Assembly: GCF_000143415.4 (NCBI RefSeq)
Contig: NW_003314372.1
Location: 417,460-481,459, forward strand
Direction: 5' to 3'
DNA: 64,000 nucleotides
Origin: Selaginella moellendorffii
Taxonomy: Eukaryota > Streptophyta > Lycopodiopsida > Selaginellales > Selaginellaceae
In this document: positions 21,799-33,757 of the stretch, one piece after another
Layout: every line of letters begins with the position of its first letter
Position numbering within the stretch: position 1 is the stretch's first letter
Translations under genes and position numbers: made by a program
Notes under the pieces: model-generated
What the model saw: only the letters and a program-made list of their open reading frames with translations
What the model was told of the DNA's origin: nothing
The model's database searches: none

Positions 21799-23566
21799 TG
21801 TGAGACACAAAATCCCTAGGCCCCAAAGTGGAGCTGCAAGGGTGCCACGTGGTAGTGTCCGAAGCGAAAGCCAAACGAGCGTAACAAGTTTGGACTAAAA
21901 GCTCCAACTTGATAGGTCGAGAGCGGGAGTGGAACTCCCAACAAAGTGCTCGAGGAATGAGCACGAAGCGAGCAATAAGTGAGGCTCTAAAAAGGGACCC
22001 AAAAAGGACCAACACATGACACGTGGAAGAGTCTGAGATGAAGTCCGAGAAGGACCTGACATGGAGTCCGAGATGGAGTCCGAGATGGATCCAAGATGGA
22101 TCCGAGATGGAGTCCGAGATGGAGTCCAAGATGGACCCGAGATGGAGTCCCAGATGGATCCGAGATGAAGTCCGAGATGGAGTCCAAGATGGACCCGAGA
22201 TGGAGTCCGAGATGGAGTTCACAATAGAGTCCGAGATGGACCTGAGATGGAGTCTGAGATGGAGTCCGAGATAGACCCGAGATGGAGTCTGAGATGCACC
22301 GAGACAGAGTTCGAGATGGAGTTCGAGATGGACCGAGACGGAGTCCGAGATGGAGTCCGAGAAGGACCCGAGATGGAGTCTGAGGTCGAGACCGAGACCA
22401 GGACCAAGACCGGGACCGAGACCGAGACCGAGACTGAGACCGGGACCGAGACTGAGACCGGGACCGGGACTGAGACCGAGACCGAGACCGAGGCCGAGGC
22501 CGAGTCCGACTCCGAGTCCGAGTCCGAGTCCGAGTCTGAGTCCGAGTTCGAGTCCGAGTTCGAGTCTGAGAGGGTGAAAGCCCAAAGCGTTCGTCTATTA
22601 GACCCTGGGGGGTTTGGTGAGCTCCAAAAGTATAGTAAGGGGAGGACTGCAGTGGAGCCAGTTTGGCCAGGAAAGGCTAGTTTGGCCTAGGAAGGCCAGA
22701 CCCAGTTTTAGGTGATGAACTTACCACTGGGAAGTCCAAGACTAGAGTGAATATGGACTAACAAGTGGGGTAGCTTGGTGAAGTGTTCAAGAGTCGGCTC
22801 TAGTTCCCCCGGGAGATCGACTGGCCAATGCTCCCAGTCCAAGTGTGGGTGGCACTACCTACTTGGATACCAGGCGTGGCTGAACGGAACCTCGTTCTAA
22901 GCCCATGGCTAGAGCACCTAAAGGCAGAAGGTGGGGAGAGTACCCATGGGGCTCGCGTAGGCCCGTGGTGTTCCGAAATGTTGTCTTCGAGTCCCAAATG
23001 GGGGAAAGGAGGAGGAACAGTCCTCTAGTGTAGTGATTAAGGATACAGTCACATGGTGAGGAAGTCCCAGAGGACTATGGGACTTAGTGGTCGGGCCTGT
23101 GGGCCTTGATCTAGTGGCAGTGTTGGCGAACATGGCCATGGACAAAAAAGGGACTTGGTAGGAACTAACAAAGGGATATTGAGGAAGGCTATTTCCCATG
23201 TCTGTGGGCATCCTAAGGATGCTAAAGAGTGGATCTGGGGTGACCACTCGTGGACGGATGACCCAGTCTTGGAGAGACAGGATTGTGATGCAAATGGTAT
23301 TGGACCACTAGTGCAGCAAAGGTGAATGGGCATGGCCTTAGCGTAACGGGCCGATATGTCTGTGGTACCTTTGAGTGTCGATCTTAGGACCGGATACGTG
23401 GAGCGCTTGGACTAAGTGCAAGGGATGAGTGGCATGGATGCCATTCTCAGGGCTAGCAAGTCCCAAATCCTGAATTGGACTTAAGGAGGTTGTGAATGAG
23501 ACTCCTCCAAGTGGTCGAAGGTGCAATTAAGTGACTAAAGTAGAATGGAAAAATTAGTCGCTTACA
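21799..23566 (+). mobile_element. LARD solo LTR E
   Basis: A single 1768-bp LARD LTR (TGTGAGACAC...TTACA) is flanked by the perfect target duplication ACTTC (21794-21798 and 23567-23571) and sits inside the oppositely oriented LTR C. There is no internal region, so unequal recombination between two LTRs has removed the body. The U3 array lies at about 22025-22570 and the TATA-like element near 22632. Confidence 0.9.
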
Positions 23567-23737
23567 ACTTCATGCTCGTTCCTTGAGCACTCCATTGGGG
23601 GTTCCACTCCCACTCTCGACCTTTCAAGTTGGAGCCTTTTAGTCCAAACGTGTTACGCTCTTTTGGCTTTCGCTTCGGCCACTACCACGTGGCAGCCTTT
23701 CAGCTCCACTTTGGGGCTTAGGGATTTGTGTCTCACA
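23567..23737 (-). repeat. Old LARD LTR C, right segment
   Basis: The end of LTR C, reading to GTGTCTCACA at 23737, which is the start of the LTR on the minus strand. Beyond it lies plus-strand internal LARD sequence. Confidence 0.75.
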
Positions 23738-25340
23738 CCTATGAAGGATTATGAGGATTATAAGATCCAAATATAAGAACAGTGGGTATTTCATTGATGG
23801 GAAAACATGCTATACTAAAGTCATGGAAAGGTGTTCTCAAAAGAAAGTAACTTTGGCATAGAGTTATAGATGAACACTATGGTGTAGTGTTAACTGATAA
23901 TTGGCATGAGAAATGACTATTTTGGTTTTGGCAAAGAGCTAAACACAAGGGGAAAGTGTCATGAGAGTAGGCTCGTGGAACTGATAGGGTGGAGACCCCA
24001 AGTGTCTCCAAGGATGAGGCCTTGAAGTCAAGTTGGTTAGTTCATGAGAACCCTTTGCCAAATAAATCCCAATGAAAATAGGATTGGCATAACCTAAGCT
24101 AGAAGGCATGTGATTCAAATGTTTGAACCCAAATAATGATGAGGTAGCACTAGCAATGAGTTGTAGAACTGGACAATTATGAAGCAACTAAGCAAAATGT
24201 GAGGCATAATTGATTGAATTAGTGGAAGTCAACTTCCCAAGACTTTTTATTAGGATAAAAAGGGGGGATAAATTTCTTATGTTGCAATATAATGTGTCAA
24301 TGTTATAAAAGGAAATGCTCGTTGTCAAAAGAAGTCCATTATAAAGACATCTATAAGTGACTAAATTTTCCATTCTACTTTAGTCACTTAACTACACTTT
24401 CAACCACTTAGAGGAGTTTCACTCACAACTTCCATAAGTCTTATCCCAGACTTGGGGCTTGCTAACCCTGAGAATGGCATTCTTGCCACTTAACCTTTGC
24501 ACTTGGTCCAAGTGCTCCACGTATTCGATCTCATGACCAACACCCAAAAGTACTATCGATATAATAGGCCATTACGCTAAAGCCATGCCCATTCACCTTT
24601 GCCACATTGGTGGTCTAACACCACTTGCATCATAGTCCCATCTCTCAAAGACTAGGCCATCTGTCCTTTTCGCCTTTGGGTGCTCTAGCCATGGGCTTAG
24701 AGCGAGGTTCCGTCACCCCCCCCCCCCCCCCCCCTCACACCACCCCTGGGTGATGATTGCTTTGGGCTTTCACCCAATGGCCTGTATTAGTATTTGGACT
24801 CGAACTCGGTCCTAGTTTCAGACTTGGATTCAGTGTCGGTTTTAGTTTCGGTCTCAGTTCCATCTCGGGTCCATTTCAAACTCCATCTCAGGTCCATGTT
24901 AGACTTCCACGTGTCATATGTTGGTCCTTTTGTATCCCTTTTTAGAGATTCACTTATTGCTCACTTCGTGCTTGTTTCTTGAGCATTTCATTACGAGTTC
25001 CACTTTTCAAGTCAGAGATTTTAGTCTATATATGTTACACTCATTTGGCTTTCACCTCAGCTACCACCATGTGGCACCCTTTTGGCTCCTCTTTGGGGCC
25101 TAGGGATTTTATGTCTTACAATACCTAAGCACTTTTAAACACCTAAGAAGTGGTGTTTGGTATCATAAGGGCATTAAATAAGGCCCCAGGGACTAAGTCA
25201 CTAAAGAATAATGGATATGAGATGCTATTCAATATCCCAGTGATAGAAAGTTATAGATAGGAGAAATCCATCAATCCAAAATTAGACAAAGCCAAAAGGG
25301 ATTTTGGTTAGGCTAGTGATAGGTATAAAAAAGCTCATGG
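23738..25340 (+). mobile_element. Truncated LARD internal fragment with nested solo LTR G
   Basis: 23738-24351 and 25126-25340 are collinear with 15110-15745 and 15745-15945 of LARD D and were once contiguous. They are now separated by an inserted LTR. The fragment then jumps to the middle of a plus-strand LTR at 25341, so both ends are lost. No coding content. Confidence 0.65.
24352..25120 (-). mobile_element. LARD solo LTR G, internally deleted
   Basis: A 769-bp minus-strand LTR with mutated ends (TATAAG...CTTACA). The flanking pentamers ACATC (24347-24351) and ATACC (25121-25125) each differ by one base from the ACACC found at the uninterrupted site in LARD D, so they are probably a decayed target duplication. 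Much of the U5/R part and array is missing, and a poly-C tract lies at about 24715-24734. Confidence 0.65.
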
Positions 25341-25956
25341 GCATACATAGGGCCACGGTGTTCCGAAATGTTGTCCCAAAGTCCCAAATTGGGGAAAGGA
25401 AGAGGAGCGGTCCTCTAGTGTAGTGACTAAGGATACGGTTACATAGTGAGGAAGTCCCAAAGGACAATAGGACTTAGTGGCCGGGCCTATGGGCCTTGAT
25501 CTAGTGGTAGTGTTGGCGAATATAGCCATGGACAGAAAAGGGACTTGGTAGGAACTAACAAAGGGATATTGGGGAAGGCTATTCCCCTTGTTTGTGAGCA
25601 TACTAAGGATGCTAAGGAGTGGATCTGGGATGACCACTCATGGATAGATGGCCCAGTCTTGGAGAGATGGGACTATAATACAAGTGGTATTGGACCACCA
25701 GTGCGGCAAAGGTGAATAGGCATGGCCTTAGTGTAACAGGCTGGTATGTCAGTGGCACCTTTGGGTGTCGGTCATGGGATCGGACACATGAAGCACTTGG
25801 ACCAAGTGCAAAGGTTGAGTGGCATAGTTGCCATTCTCGGGGATAGCAAGCCCCAAGTCCAGAATAAGACTTATGAAGGTTGTGAGTGAGACTCCTCCAA
25901 GTGGTCGAAGGTGTGGTGAAGTGGCTAAAGTAGAATGGAGAAATTAATTGCTTACA
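25341..25956 (+). repeat. LARD LTR 3' half
   Basis: Plus-strand U5-side LTR sequence from GGCCACGGTGTTCC to GCTTACA at 25956. The U3 and TATA part are absent, and the next bases do not form a PBS. Confidence 0.65.
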
Positions 25957-27253
25957 ATAGGGTATAACATGCACCTTCATCAATACTTAGTACAAGCACA
26001 TGAATCCTAGCCTATATAGGCATGTCAACCCTGTTTCCATTTGGCAAGGGGTTCTTATAATCCCATCAACTTGACCTCAAGGCATCATCCTTTAGGACAC
26101 TTGGGGTCTCAACCCCATTCGCTCCATGAGCTTACATTCACAACATTTTCCACTTGTGTCTAGGTCTTATCAAAACTAAAGCATTTGTTTCTTATACCAA
26201 TTACTGGTTAGTATTGCTTTATAGTGTATACATACAACTCTATGCTAAAGTTACTTTCTTCTGAAAACACCTTTCCCACAACTTTAGTATGGCATATTTT
26301 GCCATTAATAAGATACCCATTATTCTTATACTTGGATGTCATAATCCTCCCTATCCCTTGTAAGGTACAATACACTTCAGTCCAAATACTTCCACCAATT
26401 TTTTCAGACTATTCCTTGACTCAACTTGAGTCATTTAGTTTTTTAGACTTTACTAATCTAACAATCCGTAAGGTCCTAACTTTATAGTTATTTTTGAAGT
26501 GCTAGCGTGCTAGAATACAACTTCTTGTATTCATGTCCTACTCAAAAGGACTCTCTTTACAAATGTTACACTAACACTTCATTATTTTTTATTCTCTATG
26601 GGCTAGTTTTACCCCTTAGGACTATTCGTCGAAATGATGAGAATACCAACTCATCCTCTAAATACACCCCCAACTCTTTGCTTTGTTCCAGCATTTATTA
26701 AAGGTAACCCCAACTACCATTTCAAGGACTTGTATCCTCATCCATATTTGACCAACCACGGTCATTAATTCTAATCTAAAATTCATGAGCATTAACCTCA
26801 ACTATATGAAGATAATCTTATTTTTATTTTCTCAGAGTCTCTATCTTTCCCGTGATCCCAATTATAATTGTTTACCACAACCACATTAATTAGTTTGCTA
26901 AGACAAATGCTTATCTAGATCACATCCTCAATGTAAGCAACCAAAGAGAATGACTAAAAAGATGGTCTATAGGGTTCAAATATAGAAGGAAAGGGCTCAT
27001 GAATAAGAGTGCACCCCCTTTTCCAATTAGTTAAGGGTCTTGGGATACTTGGGGTTAAGCGTCTTTGGGTTTGAATAGTACTGGGCTAGGTGACATCCTG
27101 GGAAGTCCAAACTCAGGAGTTTACACTCAACTCTCTTAGGAAAACCTTGTACTATTCCCAAGATCCCAAAGTCATTCCATTATTGGCATTTTTCTATCCA
27201 CCACCTCGTCTACAAATTCACACATGAACTATAGTGGAGATCCATGTCTACCT
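25957..27253 (-). mobile_element. LARD internal fragment, minus strand
   Basis: Collinear with about 3780-4830 of copy A. It is interrupted by the 194-bp solo LTR at 26932-27125 and ended by the insertion of the LARD LTR at 27254. It is decayed and contains no gene. Confidence 0.65.
26932..27125 (+). mobile_element. Short solo LTR (194 bp), TRIM-like
   Basis: The segment begins TGTAAGCAACC and ends GGAGTTTACA, with a perfect 5-bp direct repeat CTCAA on both sides (26927-26931 and 27126-27130). It splits otherwise continuous LARD internal sequence. TG...CA ends with a 5-bp duplication and this size fit a solo LTR of a small element. The orientation given is arbitrary. I see no second copy in the window. 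Confidence 0.75.
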
Positions 27254-30005
27254 TGTGAGACACAAATCCCTAAGCCCCAAAGTGGAGCCGAAAGAGTGCC
27301 ACGTGGTAGTGGCCAAAGCGAAAGCCAAACAAGTGTAACACGTTTGGACTAAAAGCTCCAACTTGAAAGGTCGAGAGCAGGAGTGGAACTCCCAACAAAG
27401 TGCTCAAGGAACAAGCATGAAGCGAGCAATAAGCGAGGCTCCAAAAAGGGACCCAAAAGGACCAACACATGACACGTGGAAGTGTCTGAGATGGAGTCCA
27501 AAATGGACCCAAGTTGGACTCCGAGATGGAGTCTGAGATGGATGAAGACGGAGTCCGAAACGGAGTCCGAGATGGAGTCCGAGGTGGAGTCCGAGGTGGA
27601 GTCCGAGATGGAGTCCGAAGTGGAATCCAAGATGGAGTCCGAGATGGACCGAGATGGAGTTTGAGATGAAGTCCGAGATGGACCGAGATGGAGTTTGAGA
27701 TGAAGTCCGAGATGGACTGAGACAGAGTCCGAGAAGGACCCAAGATGGAGTCCGAGGTCGAGACCAAGACCGGGACCGAGACCGAGACCGGGACCAAGAC
27801 CAAGACCAAGACTGAGACCAAGATCGGGACCGAGGCGGAGGCCGAGACCGAGACCGAGAGGGTGAAAGCCCAAAGCGTTTGTCTCCCAGACCCTAGGGGG
27901 TTTGGTGAGCTCCAAAAGTATAGTAAGGGGGACGACTATAGTGGAGCTAGTTTGGCCAGGAAAGGTTAGTTTGGCCCAGGAAGGCCAGACCCAGTGTTGG
28001 GTGATGGACTGACCATTGGGAAGTCCAAGACTAGAGTGAATACAGACTGACAAGCGGGGTAGCTTGGTGAAGTATTCAAGAGCCGGCTCTAGTTCCCCCG
28101 GGAGATCAACTAGCCGATGCTCCCAGTCCAAGTGTGGGTGGCACTACCTACTTGGATACTAGGCATGGCTCAATGGAACCTCACTCTAAGCCCATGGCTA
28201 GAGCACCCAAAGGCGGAAGGCGGGGAGAGTACCCAGGTGGCTTGCATAAGGCCACCGTGTTCCGAAGTGTTGTCCCCAAGTCCCAGACTGTGGAAAGGAA
28301 AAAGAGCAGTCCTTTGGTGTGGTGGCCAAGGATACGGTCATGTGGTGAGGAAGTCCCAGAGGACCATGGGACTTAGTGGTCAGGCCTGTGGGCCTCGATC
28401 TAGTGGCAGTGTTGGCAAACGCGGCAAAGGCAAAAAGGGACTTAGTAGGGACTGACAGAGGGATATTGGGGAAGGCTATTCCCTTTGTCGGTGGGCATCC
28501 TAAGGATGCTAAGGAGTGGATCTGGGATGACAACTCACGAATGGTTGGCCCAATCTTGGAGAGACAAGACTGTGTTGCAAGTGGTATTGGACTACCAGTG
28601 CAGCAAAGTGTAAGGAACCGACTCCCTGAGATGTCGTAGGCTAAAGGATCCCCAAAAGCTTGACCGAAATAACAAAGAGTTCATCGGATAGGACCAAGTC
28701 GAGGATCGAGTCCAAGACCGACTCTAGGACCGAGTTCGAGATAGAGTCCGGAATCGAGTTCGAGACCGACTCGGGGACCGAGTTCGAGTCCGAGTTCGAG
28801 ACCGAGTTCGAGACGGAGTCCGAGATCCGAAATCGGGTCCGAGACCGAGTCCGAGGTCGAGTCCGAGGTCGGGTCCGAGATCAGGTTTGAGATCAAGTCT
28901 GAGATCGAGTCCGAGACCGAATCCGAAGTCGGATCCGAAATCGGGTCCAAGATCGAGCCAGAGACTAAGTCCAAATACTAATACGGGTCAAGGGGTGAAA
29001 GCCCAAAGCGTGCGTCTCCCAGGGGGGGGGCTGCAGGGGGTTCCAAAAGTATAGTAGGGATAGTGAGGTTCAGGAACCAGTCTTGAAGGAACTCTCCAAT
29101 GGTGCTTCCAAACTGACTTGAGGTTGAGACTGGGGCCAAAGGGCCTTGGGTGGGAGTGAGCATGGGCCTCAGTGGTGCCGGAGGGGCCACCCAGGGAAGT
29201 GCTCAAGAGCAGCTCCTACTCCCGAAAGGGAAACCGACTGCGGTGCTCCCGGCTCAGGTGGAGTGGTGCCCCACTTGAGTACCTTGTGGCTCATTGGTCC
29301 TCGCCCTTCCTAGGGGCTTGGGCCTTCCCTTTGGGATGGAAGTGGGGGGGTAGAGGTACCCATATTGGGCCGTTAAGCCACGGTGTTTCGCCCCGACGTC
29401 CCGAAGCAAGTGCTGCACCCAAGACTTGGGATTTAGAGGGTCCCATGATCAAGTCTTGTGGTACCAAGGGGTGTTAGGAATTTGGGGGCTTGGTCTGCTT
29501 AGCTGTTTGTGCTTGCGGGGAGTGTAGCCGAACCTTAAGTCTAGTCTAACCCGGGGAGGGGGATTGGGAGAGATTTGGGAATCCGTAGATGGATGGCTAA
29601 CACTCCGTTGCTCGTGCAGTAAGTAGCTGAAACCAAGTAGGAGCTGGTACCATAGGCGGGAACCTTGGCGAGGGAACTTAGCACAAGCCAAGGCAGAGTT
29701 GGTCGGATAGACGAGGTAAGTTGGCAAATGGGAAAGGAAAAATTTGTGGCTTACACAAAGGTGATTGGGCATGGCCTTAGCGTAACAGGCTGCTATGTCG
29801 GTGGTACCTTTGAGTGTCGGTCATGGGATCGGACACGTGGAGCACTTGGACCAGGTGCAAGGGTTGAGTGGCATGGATGCCATTCTTGGGGCTACCAAGT
29901 CCCAAATCCTGAATTGGACTTATGGAGGTTGTGAATGAGACTCCTCCAAGTAGTTGGAGGTGTGGTTAAGTGACTAAAGTAGAATGGAAAATTTAGTCGC
30001 TTACA
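27254..30005 (+). repeat. LARD 5' LTR with nested solo LTR
   Basis: The LARD LTR runs 27254-28608 and 29761-30005, about 1.6 kb without the insertion, and is followed by a PBS (TGGTATCGGAGC, 30009-30020). The U3 array is at about 27475-27860 and the TATA-like element near 27916. It entered older minus-strand LARD DNA. Confidence 0.85.
28609..29755 (+). mobile_element. Solo LTR of a second family (1147 bp)
   Basis: TGTAAGGAACC...GTGGCTTACA is flanked by the perfect target duplication CAAAG (28604-28608 and 29756-29760). The body is unlike LARD LTRs, yet it holds its own GAGTCCGAGATC-type array (28690-28980), GTGAAAGCCCAAAGC (28995) and CCAAAAGTATAGTAGGG (29043). The internal region was lost by LTR-LTR recombination. 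Confidence 0.88.
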
Positions 30006-32818
30006 ACTTGGTATCGGAGCTATTCCTTAGTCTGACTTTTATTGGTGCTCAAGTATATCACCATTGATATTGGCATCGGAAGGTCTTAGGAGTGGGCCTA
30101 TCCGGGAGGAGTAGCATGTCGAGAGGACATGGCTCTCCACTCAAGTTCATGCGTGAACTTGGGCGCAATGTGGTGGATAGAAAAGGGGCCAGTAAGGGAT
30201 CGACTTTGGGATCTTGGGAACAGTATAAGGGTTTCCTCAGAGAGTTGAGGATGTGATCCAAATGAGCATTTGACTTAGCAAACTGGCTGATGTAGTTGTG
30301 GTAAACAACTACAATTGGGATCACAGGAAAGATGCAGACTCCAAAATAATAAAGGAGTCACAAGATAATCCACACATAGTTGAGGCTGGTGCTCATGAAT
30401 TTGAGACCGGAATTGATGACCATGAGAGGTCAAGTATGGATGAGGGCAAGAGCTCTCGAAATGGTAGCTGGGGCTACCTTTTATAAATGCTAGAATGAAC
30501 CCAAGGAGTTGGGGGTGTGCTCAAAGAATGAGTCAGCATTCTCATCATGGGGATAGATAGTCCTAAGGGGCAAAAGGCAGCCCACAGAGAACGAGAAATA
30601 ATGAAGTGTTGGAGTAACACTTAAAAAATGGTCCTTATGAGTAGGACATGAATATATGAAGTTGTATTCAAGTGAGCTGGCACCTCAAAAATAGGACCTT
30701 ATGGGTTGTTGGTTTAGTGAAGTTCAAAAAAGCTGGATGACTCAAGTGGGGTCAGGGAATGGTCCTAAGGGATTGGTTAAAGCATTTAGACTAAGGTGTA
30801 TGCTGCCCCATAAGGTATGGGGAGGATCATAAGATCCAAGTATGAGAACAAAAGATATCTCATTGATGGCAAAATGTGCCATACTAAAGTTGTGGGAAAG
30901 ATGTTCCCAGAAGAAAGCAATTTTGGCCCAGAGTTGGGGACAAACATTATGGTGCGGTGCTAACGAATAGTTAGCATGAGGCACAACTATATTAGTCTTG
31001 GCAAAGACCTAGACACTAATAAGTAGTGTCATAAGGATAGGCTCGTGGGGCCAATGGTGTGGAGACACTAAATATGCCAAGGTGTGATACCTTGAGGTTA
31101 TGTTGGTGGGTTCATAAGAACCCCTTGCCAAAGGGGAATCCCAACGGAAATGGGGATGGCATAGCCTAAGCTGGAAGGCATGTGGTAGAGTGTGGTGACC
31201 AAAACAATGATGGAGGTGTGGAAGCACCAACAATGAGTTGTAGGACTTGACAACTATGAGGCAACTAAGCAAAAGGTGTAAGATAATTCGTCAAACTGGT
31301 AGAAGGTAGCTACCTAAGACTTCTTAATGGCATAAAGAAGTTAGATATACCTTTACGAGGGATAAATTGCTTATGTTGCGATATAGTAAGTTAATGTCAT
31401 AAAAGGGAATGCTCATTGTCAAACAGGCCATCATTTGGGACACCAAAACACTCTAGGACACCGAGAGGTGGTGTTTAATGTCGCGAGGGCAATAGATAAG
31501 GCCCAAGGGACTAAATCCCTAGCAAATGATGGATAGAAGGTGCTATCCAAATGTCCAAGGTTGCGGAGACGGGAGAAGACTATCTACCCAAATTGGACAA
31601 AGCAAAAGATTGAATTTTGGCAAGGCTAGTGATGGGAATGTAAATGCCCATAAGCAACAACGTTAATCCCGGTGTGTGGGGATTATAAGGTGAGCATACC
31701 TGGATTGAGGAACCACTCCCTAGGATATTGGGTAGGTTCATCCCTAAGAATACTTGCTAGGGCATGATAGAAAGTGCAAAGCTATCCTCTTAGTCTGAAG
31801 GAGAATGACCGAAGGAAAGGTGTGAAGCCAAAAGCAAGTAGTAAAGGGATAGAACCAAACCAAAAGAATTGAAGGGCATAACCAAGGGTGGTTATGCCAA
31901 TTGGGAGTGGAGAATCAAGTGGGGGCTTGAGGGTGTTGTTGCTAGCAACCGTGATATTGTGGAAGGTCTAAAATATGGAATTGTCCATGTTAGACTATAT
32001 GGCAACTAGAAATTTTGCAAAAAGGGAGGCCTTAGCAAGCTAAGGGACATAGTTCCTTCAAAAATTCCCAAAGACGATTCTAGGTAGCTTAGTACCTAGA
32101 AAGCCAAGCGTAAATGTTTCCTAGAGCGCGCGAAATCAGAGTGGCATAGCAGAAGCATGTTCTTGAAGCTGGCCATGAGGCAAGGCTATCAAAGTTGGGG
32201 AAGTGGTTCTCGAGTGTTCAAAGAGAGGGCTTTGAACGAAAGTCGATGGTTAAGGACTTTCATGCTTATGTAGGAACCATGTTACGGTGGCCGGATGACT
32301 TGCTAAGTGAGATTGGCAATTCAGGGGGACAAATCCCCTAGTTGAAGGTGCTAACTTCAAAGGGGTGGCCCATGGGGCCGAGTATGGAGGAGTGCATGCA
32401 TGATCACAGGCTTGTCAAGTGAGAGGACTTGGCAGTGCGGGGGAACTAGGTTCCTAAGTTGTGATCTATAGCGCACTTTAAATATAAGTTGGTGCACCGG
32501 CGTGGGGAGTCACGCCAGGCATCTAAGGTGATGCCGTCCGTAGATGCATATACGGAAGTTGGGTTCGAGTCCCGACCCTCTAGTGCTTGGGTTCGAGTCC
32601 CAAATCACTAGGGCGTGGTGATGGTTTGGAATATGAGGACACTCATATTTTGGTGGTCATGGACTCTCAATGAGGAGACTGGTTTGGGCACACTGCCAAG
32701 CGAGGGATGCCTCGGAGTCGTGATGCACGGTTAGATTGCTTAGAGTGAAAGCTCGGCATATCTAACTTGAACACTTTGGTGCAAAGGGCACCAAAGACGT
32801 GGTGAATGAGATGGGCAA
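30006..32818 (+). mobile_element. LARD internal region, 3' truncated
   Basis: Collinear with 14314-17110 of LARD D, beginning with the PBS and including the T-arm-like hairpins. Similarity stops at GAATGAGATGGG (about 32818), where non-repetitive DNA of the gene island begins. The 3' part and 3' LTR are missing. Confidence 0.8.
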
Positions 32819-33757
32819 CTTTGATTGGCTAGGACCAAATAACATAGCTTCATGTTCAATGCCAGCACAAAAGCTAGAGCAAGAGAAGATACAAAGTTGA
32901 CACATGTCCAGGTAAGTTATGCTAGGGTTTATCATTGAGTGTTTGGTGAGGTGCAATGCAAGAGGTTTTGCGTTTCACTGGATCCCACAATTTTTTTCCC
33001 AATGCAAGGGCTGGGTAAAAGAAGATGTGTATATAGGTATGATGCTAGTTCGTCCTGAGCCTCTTAGGATGACCAGGAAAATCAATTCCAGTACATAAAC
33101 ACCCATGAAATTGATGAGCATGAGATAGTTTTGGCAGCTCTAATAGCTCTAATTTGTCATGTCGTCCACAGTGTTTCAAACAGAAAGATTATAAGTGGGA
33201 ATTTGAGGGATCTTAGCTCTTGTTAAAGGAACTGGTGTTGGTGGTGCAAGGTGTTGCCAACCGCCCAGCATTGGCTGGGCAATTACAAGTATATTCATAA
33301 TAAGTTTGAATAATATTACTGATCAAGCAATTGCACCAACTACTACTCTAGAGTCAAAGGAGGAGGAGACTATTGCTCTGCTATGAAAATGAATGAAAAG
33401 GAAAGAGCAAAAGAAGAGAAATGAAAAAAAAACAAGCTTTAAAAAAAGAATTCAAGCTCTCCATCTTAATTACCAGCACAGCAAGGAAAAGGGATCTGCT
33501 TAATCTACAAACTATTTTTTTTCTCTTCCTCTTCTCCATGGACAAACCTAACAAAGTAGGTGCTGTTGGGAAAAGTGTAGAATAGGGACATGATCTTTCA
33601 GGGAGAAGTTTAGTAATTGGCAAGCCTTATGAAAAAGTAATAGGCTCTTCCACACTTTTTCTGCTATCTTTTCCACCATAAAATTCAGTTGCCACGTCTT
33701 CATTTCAAAGCGTGACACGTCGGATTTTGGAGCCCCCAAGGGTTTTCTAGCATCGTC
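32819..33757. other. Intergenic region upstream of LRR gene 1
   Basis: No gene or repeat family recognised. The DNA is AT-rich with short A and T runs around 33420-33530. The 60 bases before the LRR start contain CCACGTC and GACACGTC, which are ACGT-core motifs of the bZIP-binding type. Some promoter function is likely but not shown. Confidence 0.4.

Noticed and set aside
28660-28974. Acidic or Ser-Asp repeat frames in the 28.6-kb solo LTR
   Set aside because: Again tandem-array translation; open on both strands.
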